Of a DNA stretch of 64,000 nt, positions 7,637-16,891 are shown one piece after another. This DNA is from Bacteroidales bacterium. Lineage in GTDB: Bacteria > Bacteroidota > Bacteroidia > Bacteroidales > UBA932. How positions within the stretch are numbered: the stretch's first letter is position 1; each line of letters starts with the position of its first letter. The position numbers were made by a program, and so were the translations under genes. Where the stretch lies: NCBI GenBank assembly GCA_017400135.1, contig JAFPVJ010000027.1, positions 124,001 to 188,000 of the forward strand, written 5' to 3'. Below the pieces are notes generated by a model. That model was not told the DNA's origin. It did no database searches and saw nothing but the letters and a program-made list of their open reading frames with translations.

Positions 7637-9413
7637 ATAAGGAAAGCTCCAGCCAGCGCATCTCCTTTTCATCGATCAGCGCCTTGACTTCCGCATAGCG
7701 CCGGGACGCTTCTTCGCACGCTTCGTAGGAAAGCGTCCCTCCGGAGAGGCGTGCCTCGAGCTCCTCTTTTTCGGCTCCCAACGCCTCCAGCTCCGACTCG
7801 AGAGCCTCGAACTCGCGTTCCTCCTTCCACGTGCGTTTTTTCTTCTCCGGGGCCGCCGCTTTCGGGGCCGGGGCGGGTCTGGAGGCCTTCTGCTCCGCTT
7901 CGCGCAGGCGTTTCTGCTCCGCCTCCCAGTCTTTGATGTAGCTCCTGTATTCGGTATAACCGCCGATAAAGTCCTTGACGACGCCGTCACCGCAGAAAAC
8001 CAGCAAGTGATCGACCAGCCGGTCCAGGAAATGCCGGTCGTGGGAGACGATGACCAGGGTACCCTTGAAGGCGAGCAGGTACTCCTCCAGGACATTGAGC
8101 GTGACGATGTCCAGGTCGTTGGTCGGCTCGTCCAGGATGAGTAGGTTGGGCTGCTGCATCAGGATGGTGAGCAGGTACAACCGCCGCTTCTCGCCGCCCG
8201 ACAGGGAGGAGATGCGGTTGGTCAGCATGTCGTGGGGAAAGAGGAAAGTGGACAGCAGGTGCGTGTCGCTGACGGTTTCGAGGACGGTCTGCTCCTCGTC
8301 GAACTGCATCCCTTCCTGGCGGTAATAACCGATCTTGAGCGAGACACCCCGCTCGATCGTACCGCTGAGCGTTCCGCCACCCGTGTCGGCGCCGGTCAGC
8401 AGGTTGATGAAGGTGCTCTTGCCGACCCCGTTGCGGCCGACGATGCCGACGCGCTCGTACCGCTGGAAATTGTAGGTGAAATGCGACAGGTAGCACTGGT
8501 CGCCGTACCAGAAGCTGACGTCCTTGCAGTTGATGATCTTGGTCCCGAGCCGGGACGCCCCGCCCACGTCGCCCATGTCCACTTTCGCGCTCCGGTACAC
8601 CTGGGAGGCCCTGTCCTTCAATTCGTAGAAGGCGTTCTTGCGGTATTTCGCCTTTCCGGTGCGGGCGCAGGGGGTGGCGTGTATCCATTCCAGTTCGCGG
8701 CGCAGGATGTTGCGGACCTTGTCGGTCTCGGCGTTGTAGTTGTCGATGCGCTCCTGACGCTTTTCCAGGAAGTTGGCGTAATCGCCCCGGTAGATGTAGA
8801 CCGATCCGTGGTCCATCTCCATCACCGTGTTGCAGACACGGTCCAGGAAATAGCGGTCGTGGGTCACCATGAAGAGGGTGCAGCGGGCCTTCTTGAACCA
8901 GCCTTCCAGGAATTCGATGGCATCTGTGTCCAGGTGGTTGGTAGGCTCGTCCATGATGTAGAAATCCGCTTCCGTGGCGAGCAGTCTCGTCAGGGCGACG
9001 CGCTTGACCTCGCCGCCGGAAAGCGTGTCCATCCTTTTGCTCCCGTCTCCGAGATCGAAGGAAGTAAGTAATTGACGGATACGGAGTTCGTAAGAGAAAA
9101 GCCCCTCGTCGTCGAGGTCCTGTGTCCATTCGGACGAATCGTCCCAGACCTGGTCGTAGATGCTTTTTTCCGGGTCGAAATCATAATCCTGCTCCAGGAA
9201 GGCGATGCGGATCTGCCGGAGGAACTTGATCCTTCCGCCCGAGTCGGACTTGTCCTTTCCGGCCAGGATGCGCATCAGCGTCGTCTTGCCGGTGCCGTTG
9301 GGCGCAATGAGGGCGATCTTGTCGCCCTCATTGATATTGAATCCTATGTTCTCGAAGAGGATCTTTTCTCCGTAGGATTTGGATATGTTTTCGATCTGGA
9401 GATAGCTGGCCAT
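7632..9413 (-). CDS. ABC-F family ATPase (Uup-like)
   Basis: A 593-residue soluble protein with two ABC ATPase modules and no membrane segments, i.e. an ABC-F protein of the kind that acts on ribosomes. The first Walker A is APNGTGKTT (near residue 40) with signature LSGGEVKR and Walker B YIMDEPTNHLD. The second is GRNGVGKST (near residue 345) with LSGGEKRR and LLILDEPTNDLD. A charged coiled-coil tail (about residues 500-593, after a Pro/Ala-rich linker) is typical of the Uup branch. The ATG at 9413 gives MASYLQIENISKSYG. trkA ends 6 bp upstream. It could equally be named Ettp/YheS-like, but the tail favours Uup. Confidence 0.88.
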   Translation of the reverse strand: MASYLQIENISKSYGEKILFENIGFNINEGDKIALIAPNGTGKTTLMRILAGKDKSDSGGRIKFLRQIRIAFLEQDYDFDPEKSIYDQVWDDSSEWTQDLDDEGLFSYELRIRQLLTSFDLGDGSKRMDTLSGGEVKRVALTRLLATEADFYIMDEPTNHLDTDAIEFLEGWFKKARCTLFMVTHDRYFLDRVCNTVMEMDHGSVYIYRGDYANFLEKRQERIDNYNAETDKVRNILRRELEWIHATPCARTGKAKYRKNAFYELKDRASQVYRSAKVDMGDVGGASRLGTKIINCKDVSFWYGDQCYLSHFTYNFQRYERVGIVGRNGVGKSTFINLLTGADTGGGTLSGTIERGVSLKIGYYRQEGMQFDEEQTVLETVSDTHLLSTFLFPHDMLTNRISSLSGGEKRRLYLLTILMQQPNLLILDEPTNDLDIVTLNVLEEYLLAFKGTLVIVSHDRHFLDRLVDHLLVFCGDGVVKDFIGGYTEYRSYIKDWEAEQKRLREAEQKASRPAPAPKAAAPEKKKRTWKEEREFEALESELEALGAEKEELEARLSGGTLSYEACEEASRRYAEVKALIDEKEMRWLELSLY

Positions 9414-9419
9414 CCTTCA

Positions 9420-10781
9420 TCATTTGAAGAAAGCGTCCACGTCCCTGACGGCATCGCTCTTGGCGAAGACCACGACCCGGTCGTAGGCCTCGATGATCGT
9501 GTCTCCGACCGCGATGAAAGAATCGTTGCCCCGGATTACGCCGCCGATGATGGCATCTTTGGGGAAATCGAGGTCCTTGAGGGCTCCCTTGGTGATCTTG
9601 CTGGAGGCGGAGGCGGTGTATTCGAGGATTTCGGCGGAGGTGCCGCTGATGTACTTGACCAGCCGGGCCTTGCCGCTGAGCGTGAACTTGAAGATGCGGC
9701 CGGCGGTAATCAGTTTCTTGTTGATGACGGTATCTACGCCCATGTCTTCCGCGAGGTGGATGTATTCGATGTTCTCCACTTCCGCAATGGTGCGGCCGAC
9801 GCCGAACTTGCGGGCGGCCACGCAGGAGAGGATGTTGGTCTCGTCGCTGTCGGTCAGTGCCACGAACGCGTCATAGTTCTTGATGCCCTCGTCCAGCAGG
9901 AAATCCGAGTTGCGCCCGTCTCCGTTGACGATCTGGAGGTTGTTGCCGCCCAGTTTCTCGGCCAGTTCGTAACAGCGTTCCTTGTCGCTTTCCAGGATCT
10001 TGATGTCGGAAAGCTGCTTGCTCAGGGAGCGGGCGAGCATTTCCGCAATCACGCTGCCGCCGAAAATCATCACTTTGTCCACGTTGATGCGGCTGAGGCC
10101 GAAATGCTTCATCAGCACGGGGACGCCTTCACACTTGGTGATGATGAAGACCAGGTCGTGGAACTGGAACTTGGTGTCGAAGCGGGGGATGACCGTGTCG
10201 CCGCTGCGGTTGATGGCGATGACGCGGAAATCGACCTGCTCGTCCTGCATCATGGCCGCGAATTCACCGATCTTGATCTCCAGCATGGGGGAGTCCTCGT
10301 CGATGCGGAACAGGGCCACCTGCAGTTTCCCGTGGGCGAAGTCCATCGACTCCGCCGTGGAGGAATGGCGCAGATTCTCCACGATTTCGTCCGCTGCCAC
10401 TTTCTCGGGATAGAACATCAGTTCGATGCCCATCTCCTTGAACATCAGCTTGTTCTCAGGATCCAGATAGCCTTCGTCGTTGATGCGGGCGACGACCTTG
10501 TCGGCGCCTAGTTTCTTGGCGATGAGGGCGCTGACGATGTTGATGTGCTGCATCGCGCGCGGATAGACGGCAATGAAGAGGTTGGCGGCGGCGACGTCCG
10601 CGCTGCGGAGCACCTCGATGGAGGTCGGGCTGCCGAGGACGGCGCCAACGTCGGCGATGCTGGTGACGCGCTGGAGCCGCTCGTTGTCATTGTCGATGAC
10701 GGTCACGTCATTGGACGAATTGCGGAGCATCTTGGCCAGATGGGAGCCGACTTCTCCGGCGCCTACGATAACGATCTTCAT
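9420..10781 (-). CDS. trkA: Trk system potassium uptake protein TrkA
   Basis: This 453-residue cytoplasmic protein has two RCK units, each an NAD-binding Rossmann fold plus a TrkA_C domain. The first starts IVGAGEVGSHLAKML at residue 4; the second starts MIFGGSVIAEMLARSL near residue 235. It gates the TrkH/TrkG potassium channel in response to nucleotides. Length and duplication match TrkA from other Bacteroidetes. No trkH gene lies within the window, whereas the two are often adjacent. The glycosyltransferase gene ends 15 bp upstream. Confidence 0.93.
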   Translation of the reverse strand: MKIVIVGAGEVGSHLAKMLRNSSNDVTVIDNDNERLQRVTSIADVGAVLGSPTSIEVLRSADVAAANLFIAVYPRAMQHINIVSALIAKKLGADKVVARINDEGYLDPENKLMFKEMGIELMFYPEKVAADEIVENLRHSSTAESMDFAHGKLQVALFRIDEDSPMLEIKIGEFAAMMQDEQVDFRVIAINRSGDTVIPRFDTKFQFHDLVFIITKCEGVPVLMKHFGLSRINVDKVMIFGGSVIAEMLARSLSKQLSDIKILESDKERCYELAEKLGGNNLQIVNGDGRNSDFLLDEGIKNYDAFVALTDSDETNILSCVAARKFGVGRTIAEVENIEYIHLAEDMGVDTVINKKLITAGRIFKFTLSGKARLVKYISGTSAEILEYTASASSKITKGALKDLDFPKDAIIGGVIRGNDSFIAVGDTIIEAYDRVVVFAKSDAVRDVDAFFK

Positions 10782-10796
10782 ACCAATGGTTCTCTT

Positions 10797-11873
10797 TTAA
10801 GAATACTTCTGTCTGCGAAGATAAGCAAAAATGCCGTCCTTTCGCAATAGTGCCTGCACGAGGATGTCTCCTTTCCAGCGTCCGGCGACCTTTGCCCGGT
10901 CCCCGAATTGTTTGCGGAAGGTCTCCAGCTGAGCCACCGTGACGGGCCGGCGCAGCGTCCTGAAGGCCTCGTGCGCCTTATAGACGGCTTTGAAATAGTT
11001 CCATTTCCCGCTCAGGAGGTAGACGGCGGCCGAAGCCCCGTCCAGCATCATCCGAATGCCGATCCTGCGGTTGGCCTTGCGCAGCGCCTTCGCGGGACGG
11101 ATTCCGTCGGAGACAAACGTGCGGGCCAGGTTGTTTTCCAACAGCAGCAGGTTGTTGCGGAAGTTGAGCTGCAGTTTCCAGGGCGAATCGGAAGGCAGGG
11201 TGCCGCCGCCCAGGTGATAGACCACCGACTCGGGAACGACCTGGACCTTCCAACCCTCGAGCTGCATCCGCCAGCAGAGGTCGATCTCCTCCATGTGGGC
11301 GAAGAAACGGTCGTCCAGGCCGCCGAAATGTTTCCAGACGCTGCTGCGGACCATCAGGCAAGCCCCCGTCGCCCAAAGGACGTCGGCGGGCGCGTCATAC
11401 TGGCCTTCATCCTTCTCGATCCGTTTCAGTACGCGGCCGCGACAGAAGGTGTAGCCCCAGCGGTCGATCAGGCCGCCGGCCGCACCGGCATATTCGAAGG
11501 AGCCGTGGTCGTACCAGGACAGCAGTTTGGGCGCGCAGGCGCCGCAGTCCGGATGGGCGTCCATCCATCGGGTGAGGGGCCCCAGCCAGCCCGGCGTCAC
11601 TTCCACGTCCGAATTGATCAGGACGAACAGTTCCGCCTCCACCTGTGCGAGAGCGCGGTTGTAGCCGCCGGTGAATCCGTAGTTGTCGTCCAGCACGATA
11701 CGCCGGACGGCGGGGAATTCCTCCACCATCATCTCCATCGAGCCGTCCGTGCTGGCGCTGTCGGCGACGATCACTTCCGCGTCGGTCCCCTCGCAGCTCG
11801 CGAGCAGTCCGGGCAGGAATCTGCGGAGATAATCCTTCGTGTTCCAGTTGAGGATGACGACGGCAGTTTTCAT
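10797..11873 (-). CDS. Family 2 glycosyltransferase
   Basis: A GT-A-fold transferase of about 358 residues that resembles rhamnosyltransferase-like GT2 enzymes. It has the N-terminal AVVILNWNTKDYL nucleotide-binding strand, ADSASTDGS, an INSDVEV metal site (DxD equivalent) near residue 92, and FFAHMEEIDLCWR near residue 190, which carries the ED motif of the acceptor site. It is probably cytoplasmic and adds a sugar to a surface polysaccharide; donor and acceptor cannot be told. The frame opens at 11894, but the ATG at 11873 (MKTAVVILNWN) is the family-like start and avoids overlapping the GH92 gene, whose stop is 1 bp upstream. Confidence 0.85.
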   Translation of the reverse strand: MKTAVVILNWNTKDYLRRFLPGLLASCEGTDAEVIVADSASTDGSMEMMVEEFPAVRRIVLDDNYGFTGGYNRALAQVEAELFVLINSDVEVTPGWLGPLTRWMDAHPDCGACAPKLLSWYDHGSFEYAGAAGGLIDRWGYTFCRGRVLKRIEKDEGQYDAPADVLWATGACLMVRSSVWKHFGGLDDRFFAHMEEIDLCWRMQLEGWKVQVVPESVVYHLGGGTLPSDSPWKLQLNFRNNLLLLENNLARTFVSDGIRPAKALRKANRRIGIRMMLDGASAAVYLLSGKWNYFKAVYKAHEAFRTLRRPVTVAQLETFRKQFGDRAKVAGRWKGDILVQALLRKDGIFAYLRRQKYS

Positions 11874-11874
11874 T

Positions 11875-14079
11875 TCAGAACGTTTGTCCTTCATACATTT
11901 TCTCGCCCCACTTGCCGGGTTTGTCGGCCATGGTCAGTACCAGGCGGCCGCCCTTGACGATGTCTTCGTGGCGGATCGTGGAGTAGGGGTAATCTTTTCC
12001 GTTGAGCCGGGCCGAGCGGATGTACCTGCGCTCGGGGGAGAGCCCTTTCGCCACGATGGTGAAGCGCCTGCCGCCATCGGCCGCATAGAAGGAGCGCTTG
12101 ACCTGCGGGCTGTGGATCAGATACAGGTCCGTGCCCGCGAAGGGATAGAGCCCCGTCAGATGGAAGGCCAGCCAGGAGGACATCGCACCGGAATCGTCGT
12201 TGCCGGGAAGTCCTTCGGGACCGTCATTGAAATCGTTGTCGATCAACCGGGCGACGATGTCGGAGGTCAGGTCCGGCCGTCCGATCCAGTGGTAGAGGCA
12301 GGAAGTCAGGAAAGAGGGCTCGTTGCCCACGTCGCAGTATCCGCTGTCGAACAGCTGGTCCAGGCGGCGCTTGAATTCCTCCTTGCCGCCATCCTCTGCG
12401 ATCAGCAAATCGATGTCATGGGGGACGCAGAGCGTAGTCTCGAAGGCATTGGCCTCGTAATAGAAGTTGTTCCAATGTCCCCGGAAAGACTGCTCCGGCC
12501 GGAAGACGAAAGTGGTGTCGGGCCGGCTGTCGCCGTCCTGGTCCACGGCGAATTCGTCGGGCCAGGTCCCGTCTTCGTTGCGGGGCAGGATGAATCCGCG
12601 CACGCCATCCACTTCCACGTCCTTGCGGAACAGGTTCCGCCAGTTGTGGGACTGCTCCCGGTATTTCTCGGCGAGATCCGGATGGCCGAGCCCGTCGGCC
12701 AGGACCGAAATCGCATAGTCGCAGAAACAATGGTCCACGGTACGGCTTCCCGCATGCGAGAACCACCAGGGGATGTAGCCGATGGTATTGTACCACTGCA
12801 GACCGGCGCGCCCTTCCTTCTTTTCCCTTTCCGAGGAGACGGTCGCGTCCTTGAGCATGGCCTGCAGGCCGGTCTCGTAGTCAATGCCCTTCAGACCCTT
12901 GACGAAAGCGTCGGTGATGACGATGTCGGCGTTGGAGGATCCTTGCGTGGAACCGTTGCAGTTGCCGCTGCGTCCGTCGGGCATGAACCCGTCGTAACGG
13001 TAGATGTTGATCAGCGAGTTGACGATGGCCGCTTCCCGCTGCGAATCGATCAGGGTGATGAGGGGGAGGGTGCAGCGGTAGGTGTCCCAAAGGGTGAAAT
13101 AGTCGTCGTAATAGGGCTCGTCCGGCTGTGTCTTTTCCCATTCACCGGTGCGGTCGGACGGCATCAGCATCGAGTGGTACAGGGCCGTGTAGAACATCCG
13201 CTTGTGCTTCAGGGAGGCGAAGGGGCTGATCTGCACGCGCTGCAGCAAGTCCTCCCATTTCGCCATGAGACGCTGCTGAACGCCGTCGAAATCCCAGTCC
13301 GGGAGATACTGCGCGGCATTGGCTTTCGCCTGTTCCGGGCAGAGGAAGGAGATGCCGACCTTCAGGAGCACTTCCGGCCTGCCTTCCCCGAAGCCGAGGT
13401 TCACCTGACGGTACAACGGTTTGCTGTGGGCGATCGGCGTGTCGGAGATGATATGGAAATAGACGGTGTAGGGTCCGCCGCCGCCCCAGCCTCCCCGGGA
13501 GGTTGTGAAGCCGCTGATTTCGTGGTCGGAAACAACCGTTACCTCGCCGTCCAGATTGGTCTGGCCGCCTCCGTTCCGGTGCTTGAGGACAAATCCCGCA
13601 TCCACCTCCAGGCCCCGCCCGCCATCTTCCGGATAGCTGATGCGGTACAGGGCGGCGCGCTCGGCCGCCGTGATTTCGACCTGGATGCCGGTCCTTTCCA
13701 GCAGGGTGGAGTAGTAGCCGATCCGGATGTCTTCATCCCGGCGCAGGTCCGGATGCTCCATCAGATACATCCCTTCCGAGAAGGGCATGATCAGGACATT
13801 GCCGTATTTTGGAGAGCCTCCCGTTCCGCTGACGTGCAGCTGGCTGAAGCCCATGATGGGCATCTCAACGGGACCCCAGCCGGGATTGCGGCCCTGGACG
13901 TCGGGAGAGGGCTTGACCATCCCGAAGGGACAGCAGGGTCCCACGACGACATGTCCGCCCCGCCCGGTCCCGATGGTCGGGTCGACGTAGCGGGTCAGGT
14001 TGCGCTCCTTCGTGCAGGAGCCGAGGGCCAGGCACAGGGCCAGGATGGCGGTCAGGGAGAGAACGGTATTTCTTTTCAT
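11875..14079 (-). CDS. GH92 alpha-mannosidase family lipoprotein
   Basis: The 734-residue protein has a lipoprotein signal ending LALGSC and begins its mature part with YVDPTIGTGRGGHVVVGPCCPFGMVKPSPD-like sequence, the hallmark of glycoside hydrolase family 92. A GNDDSGAMSSW segment near residue 625 matches the conserved catalytic-domain motif, followed by LTGLYPFAGTDLYLIHSP. GH92 enzymes are calcium-dependent exo-acting alpha-mannosidases, often active on N-glycan or yeast mannan. Being a lipoprotein it is likely periplasmic or surface-attached. It lies 6 bp downstream of pmbA in a long minus-strand gene run, without a SusC/D pair beside it. Linkage specificity is unknown. Confidence 0.9.
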   Translation of the reverse strand: MKRNTVLSLTAILALCLALGSCTKERNLTRYVDPTIGTGRGGHVVVGPCCPFGMVKPSPDVQGRNPGWGPVEMPIMGFSQLHVSGTGGSPKYGNVLIMPFSEGMYLMEHPDLRRDEDIRIGYYSTLLERTGIQVEITAAERAALYRISYPEDGGRGLEVDAGFVLKHRNGGGQTNLDGEVTVVSDHEISGFTTSRGGWGGGGPYTVYFHIISDTPIAHSKPLYRQVNLGFGEGRPEVLLKVGISFLCPEQAKANAAQYLPDWDFDGVQQRLMAKWEDLLQRVQISPFASLKHKRMFYTALYHSMLMPSDRTGEWEKTQPDEPYYDDYFTLWDTYRCTLPLITLIDSQREAAIVNSLINIYRYDGFMPDGRSGNCNGSTQGSSNADIVITDAFVKGLKGIDYETGLQAMLKDATVSSEREKKEGRAGLQWYNTIGYIPWWFSHAGSRTVDHCFCDYAISVLADGLGHPDLAEKYREQSHNWRNLFRKDVEVDGVRGFILPRNEDGTWPDEFAVDQDGDSRPDTTFVFRPEQSFRGHWNNFYYEANAFETTLCVPHDIDLLIAEDGGKEEFKRRLDQLFDSGYCDVGNEPSFLTSCLYHWIGRPDLTSDIVARLIDNDFNDGPEGLPGNDDSGAMSSWLAFHLTGLYPFAGTDLYLIHSPQVKRSFYAADGGRRFTIVAKGLSPERRYIRSARLNGKDYPYSTIRHEDIVKGGRLVLTMADKPGKWGEKMYEGQTF

Positions 14080-14085
14080 ATACGC

Positions 14086-15435
14086 TTATGCACTGAAATC
14101 AACTTGGGAGAAGGCGAGGGTCGGGACGAGCTTGGACAGGCAGACGCGCGCGTCATCGCCGCAGGCGATCAAGTGGCTCCACAAGTCCAGGAAGTTGCCG
14201 GTCACGACCATGTCGCGGATGGGATGGGTGATGCGGCCGTCCTTGAAGGCGAAACCCTCGATGCCGTAGGAGAAATTACCGGTGGCGGAGTTGCTGTTGC
14301 CGCCGTTGAACCCGGTCACCAGGATGCCTTCGCCGCACAGTTCCAGGATTTCCTTGCGTCCCAGGCCCTTGCGGGGCCAGGGAAGGACCTTGGGGCGGAT
14401 GGCATCTTCGATCGTGGGTGCAAGGCCCGTCTTTCCGGCCATGTAGGTGTTGACGAAATATTGGCAGACCGTGCCCTTGTCAATGATGGGCATCGGGCGG
14501 GTGGCGACGCCTTCGGTGTCGAAATAGCGGGAACCGGTCTCGCCGGGATTGCGGCAGCAGTCCAGGATGGTCAGCCCCTCCGGGAAAACCTGCTTGCCGG
14601 CGCTGTCCATCAGGAAGGAATTGTTCTGCTGGATGGCGTACGCATTCAACGCGCGCAGAAGGGGAGAAACCACCTTGGAAGCGCACTCGGTGTCGATGAC
14701 CAGGTTGGTGCGGCCGTTCCGGTGCCGCTTCGGGTCCAGCATCTCCACGGCCAGGTCCAGGGCCTTCGGACAGCAGGCATTGATGTCCAGATCCTTGAGC
14801 ATCGGCGTGCCGTCCCACCAGTATTTGCTGTATTTGTTGCCCTTGCGGTCGATGATAGTCATTTCGACCCCGTATTCGAAAGCGGTCTCGATGTGGCGGC
14901 AGCGCAGGCCCTGCGAATCCACGAGGAAGGTGTCGAAGACGCTGTCCGAATACTCGGCTTCCTCAGACACCAGGGTCCATCGCTCGCCGTTCCGCTTGCC
15001 GAAAATACTCGCATCGAGCGCGAGGCGCAGCCGCAGTTCGGGTGTCATCCGCTCGTAATAGTCGTCGTACAGGTTGAGTTCTGTCCCCGTGACGGCATCC
15101 TTCGCCGTCCTCTCCGGATCCGGGAGGTCCCTGCATGGGTCGGGAGCGAGCATGCGTGTGAGTGAGACGGCCTGATCGAGGAAGGCGTCCAGTCCCTTCT
15201 CTTCGAAGCGGTTGGTGGAGAAGGTGCCATAGCGTCCGTCCACAAAAAGGCTTACGCTCAGGGAACGGTCCAGGCAATGGGTGACCTTGTCGACCTCTCC
15301 GTTGAGCGTCCCGACCAGGTCCATGATGCTCTTGTAAGCGGTCACGCGAACCTTCTCCGCGCCCTTGGCAAGCGCGAGCTCCATGCATTTCAATGCCAGG
15401 TCCCTTTCTTCGCGGGTCAGAATCTCGTTACCCAT
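14086..15435 (-). CDS. TldD/PmbA family protein, PmbA (TldE)-like
   Basis: The 449-residue protein is the non-metal-binding partner of the TldD/TldE heterodimeric protease. It shows the family's N-terminal domain (KVRVTAYKSIMDLVGTLNGEVDKV) and the conserved C-terminal half (FLMDSAGKQVFPEGLTILD, GILVTGFNGGNSNSATGNFSYG), and lacks the HExxxH zinc site present in its neighbour. In E. coli the pair matures microcin B17 and degrades CcdA. The tldD gene ends 1 bp upstream, so the two are translated together. Confidence 0.9.
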   Translation of the reverse strand: MGNEILTREERDLALKCMELALAKGAEKVRVTAYKSIMDLVGTLNGEVDKVTHCLDRSLSVSLFVDGRYGTFSTNRFEEKGLDAFLDQAVSLTRMLAPDPCRDLPDPERTAKDAVTGTELNLYDDYYERMTPELRLRLALDASIFGKRNGERWTLVSEEAEYSDSVFDTFLVDSQGLRCRHIETAFEYGVEMTIIDRKGNKYSKYWWDGTPMLKDLDINACCPKALDLAVEMLDPKRHRNGRTNLVIDTECASKVVSPLLRALNAYAIQQNNSFLMDSAGKQVFPEGLTILDCCRNPGETGSRYFDTEGVATRPMPIIDKGTVCQYFVNTYMAGKTGLAPTIEDAIRPKVLPWPRKGLGRKEILELCGEGILVTGFNGGNSNSATGNFSYGIEGFAFKDGRITHPIRDMVVTGNFLDLWSHLIACGDDARVCLSKLVPTLAFSQVDFSA

Positions 15436-15436
15436 G

Positions 15437-16891
15437 TCATTCTCCTCCCACGGTCAGTTTCTTGATAAGTACGGTCGGGATGCCGCAGGAGACGGGGACG
15501 CTCTGCTCCTTGCCGCAGGTCCAGGTCCCGTCGTCGACGGTCGGGTCGTTGCCGACCGCCACGATGTCCGCGAGGGCTTCCGGTCCATTGCCGATGACGT
15601 TGATATCCTTGACCGGGGCCGTCAGGCGCCCGTTTTCGATCAGGAATCCGCTCTGGACGAAGAAGGTGAAATCCCCCTCGCCGATCTTGACCTGCCCGTT
15701 GGAGAACTGGTCCACATAGATGCCCTTCCTGACGGAAGCGATGATGTCCTTCGGGTCGGCCTGTCCGCCTTCCATGTAGGTGGCCCGCATCCGGGGGATG
15801 GGGTTGTAGCGGAATGACTCCCGCCGGCCGTTGCCGGTCGGTTTCACATCATAGTATCCGGCACTGATCCGGTCGTGCATGTAGGACGCCAGGATGCCGT
15901 CCTCCACGAGGACCGTCCGTTGTCCGGGGACGCCCTCGTCGTCGAAATTGAGGGCGCCGCGGTTGCCGTGTATCGTGGCATCGTCGACGATGGTGATCCC
16001 TTCGGGACAGATTCGCCGGCCCATCTTATCGGAAAAGACAGACTGTCCCTTGCGGTTGAAATCGGCCTCGAAAGCGTGTCCCATCGCTTCGTGGAGCAGG
16101 ATGCCGGAGGCACCGGCCCCCATTACGACAGGCATCTTGCCGCCTTTCGGCCGGCGGGCCGCAAAACGGTCGTCTATGCCCTGCACGGCCTTGGCGGCCA
16201 GTTCTTCCGCAAGCCCGTCGGAAAGCATCTCCACGCCCGCACGGAAACTGCGTGAGACGGATTTCGTCTCGACCTGGCCGTCCTGCTGGAACACGACGGA
16301 GATGGAGACGCTGCCGAGCGGCCGGGTCTCGTATTTCAGTTCTCCGAAAGAATTGTACATCAGCAGGTCTGTCACCTGCGAGGAGAGCATGGCGATGACC
16401 TTGATCACCCGTGCGTCTCGGGCGCAGATATCCTTGTGCAGCCGGTCGAGGAAAGGAACGAGCCGCGAAGTCTCGCAGGTCCTCCAGTCCTGGAGCATGG
16501 GGTAGCGGTCGGCGGCCGGATTGGGACGCCCCTTGTATTTCGGGACGCTCGCTTCGTCCGCCCGGGTCCCGACGCAGCCGGCAGAAGCGTTGCGGTCGGC
16601 AATGAGGGCCGCGGCGCGGGCGGCGGAAAGCATCGAGGCGCGGTCCGTGCTTTCGGCGTATGCGTACCCCGTCTTTTCACCCTTGAGCACGCGGATGCCC
16701 ACGCCAAAGTCGATGTTGAATCCGCCGGAACTGACTTCTCCGTCCCGGAGCAGCAGGTCCGAGCAGGAAGTGTTCTCGAAGTACAGGTCCGCATAATCCC
16801 CGCCGCTGCGGAGGCTTTCCTCCAACAGTTGCTGAAGGTCATTCTCCGTCACGGAAAACAGATCCAGGTAAAAGGATTTGTCGTTGATCAT
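15437..16891 (-). CDS. tldD: Metalloprotease TldD
   Basis: This 484-residue protein carries the TldD zinc motif HEAMGHAFEAD (near residue 270), preceded by GAGASGILL, and the C-terminal region GEGDFTFFVQSGFLIENGRL. It is the catalytic subunit that forms a barrel-like protease with the PmbA-like protein encoded 1 bp downstream, cutting small unfolded peptides. Length is typical. The ATG at 16891 overlaps the stop of the zeta-like kinase gene as ATGA, which implies translational coupling of all three genes. Natural substrates in this organism are unknown. Confidence 0.92.
   Translation of the reverse strand: MINDKSFYLDLFSVTENDLQQLLEESLRSGGDYADLYFENTSCSDLLLRDGEVSSGGFNIDFGVGIRVLKGEKTGYAYAESTDRASMLSAARAAALIADRNASAGCVGTRADEASVPKYKGRPNPAADRYPMLQDWRTCETSRLVPFLDRLHKDICARDARVIKVIAMLSSQVTDLLMYNSFGELKYETRPLGSVSISVVFQQDGQVETKSVSRSFRAGVEMLSDGLAEELAAKAVQGIDDRFAARRPKGGKMPVVMGAGASGILLHEAMGHAFEADFNRKGQSVFSDKMGRRICPEGITIVDDATIHGNRGALNFDDEGVPGQRTVLVEDGILASYMHDRISAGYYDVKPTGNGRRESFRYNPIPRMRATYMEGGQADPKDIIASVRKGIYVDQFSNGQVKIGEGDFTFFVQSGFLIENGRLTAPVKDINVIGNGPEALADIVAVGNDPTVDDGTWTCGKEQSVPVSCGIPTVLIKKLTVGGE

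Noticed and set aside
4588-7698. A 1036-codon open frame on the plus strand
   Set aside because: It lies antisense to the Gfo/Idh, dnaJ and grpE genes, shows no family motif and is low in complexity; a by-product of high GC.
11839-15165. An 1108-codon open frame on the plus strand
   Set aside because: Antisense to GH92 and pmbA, which have clear family motifs.
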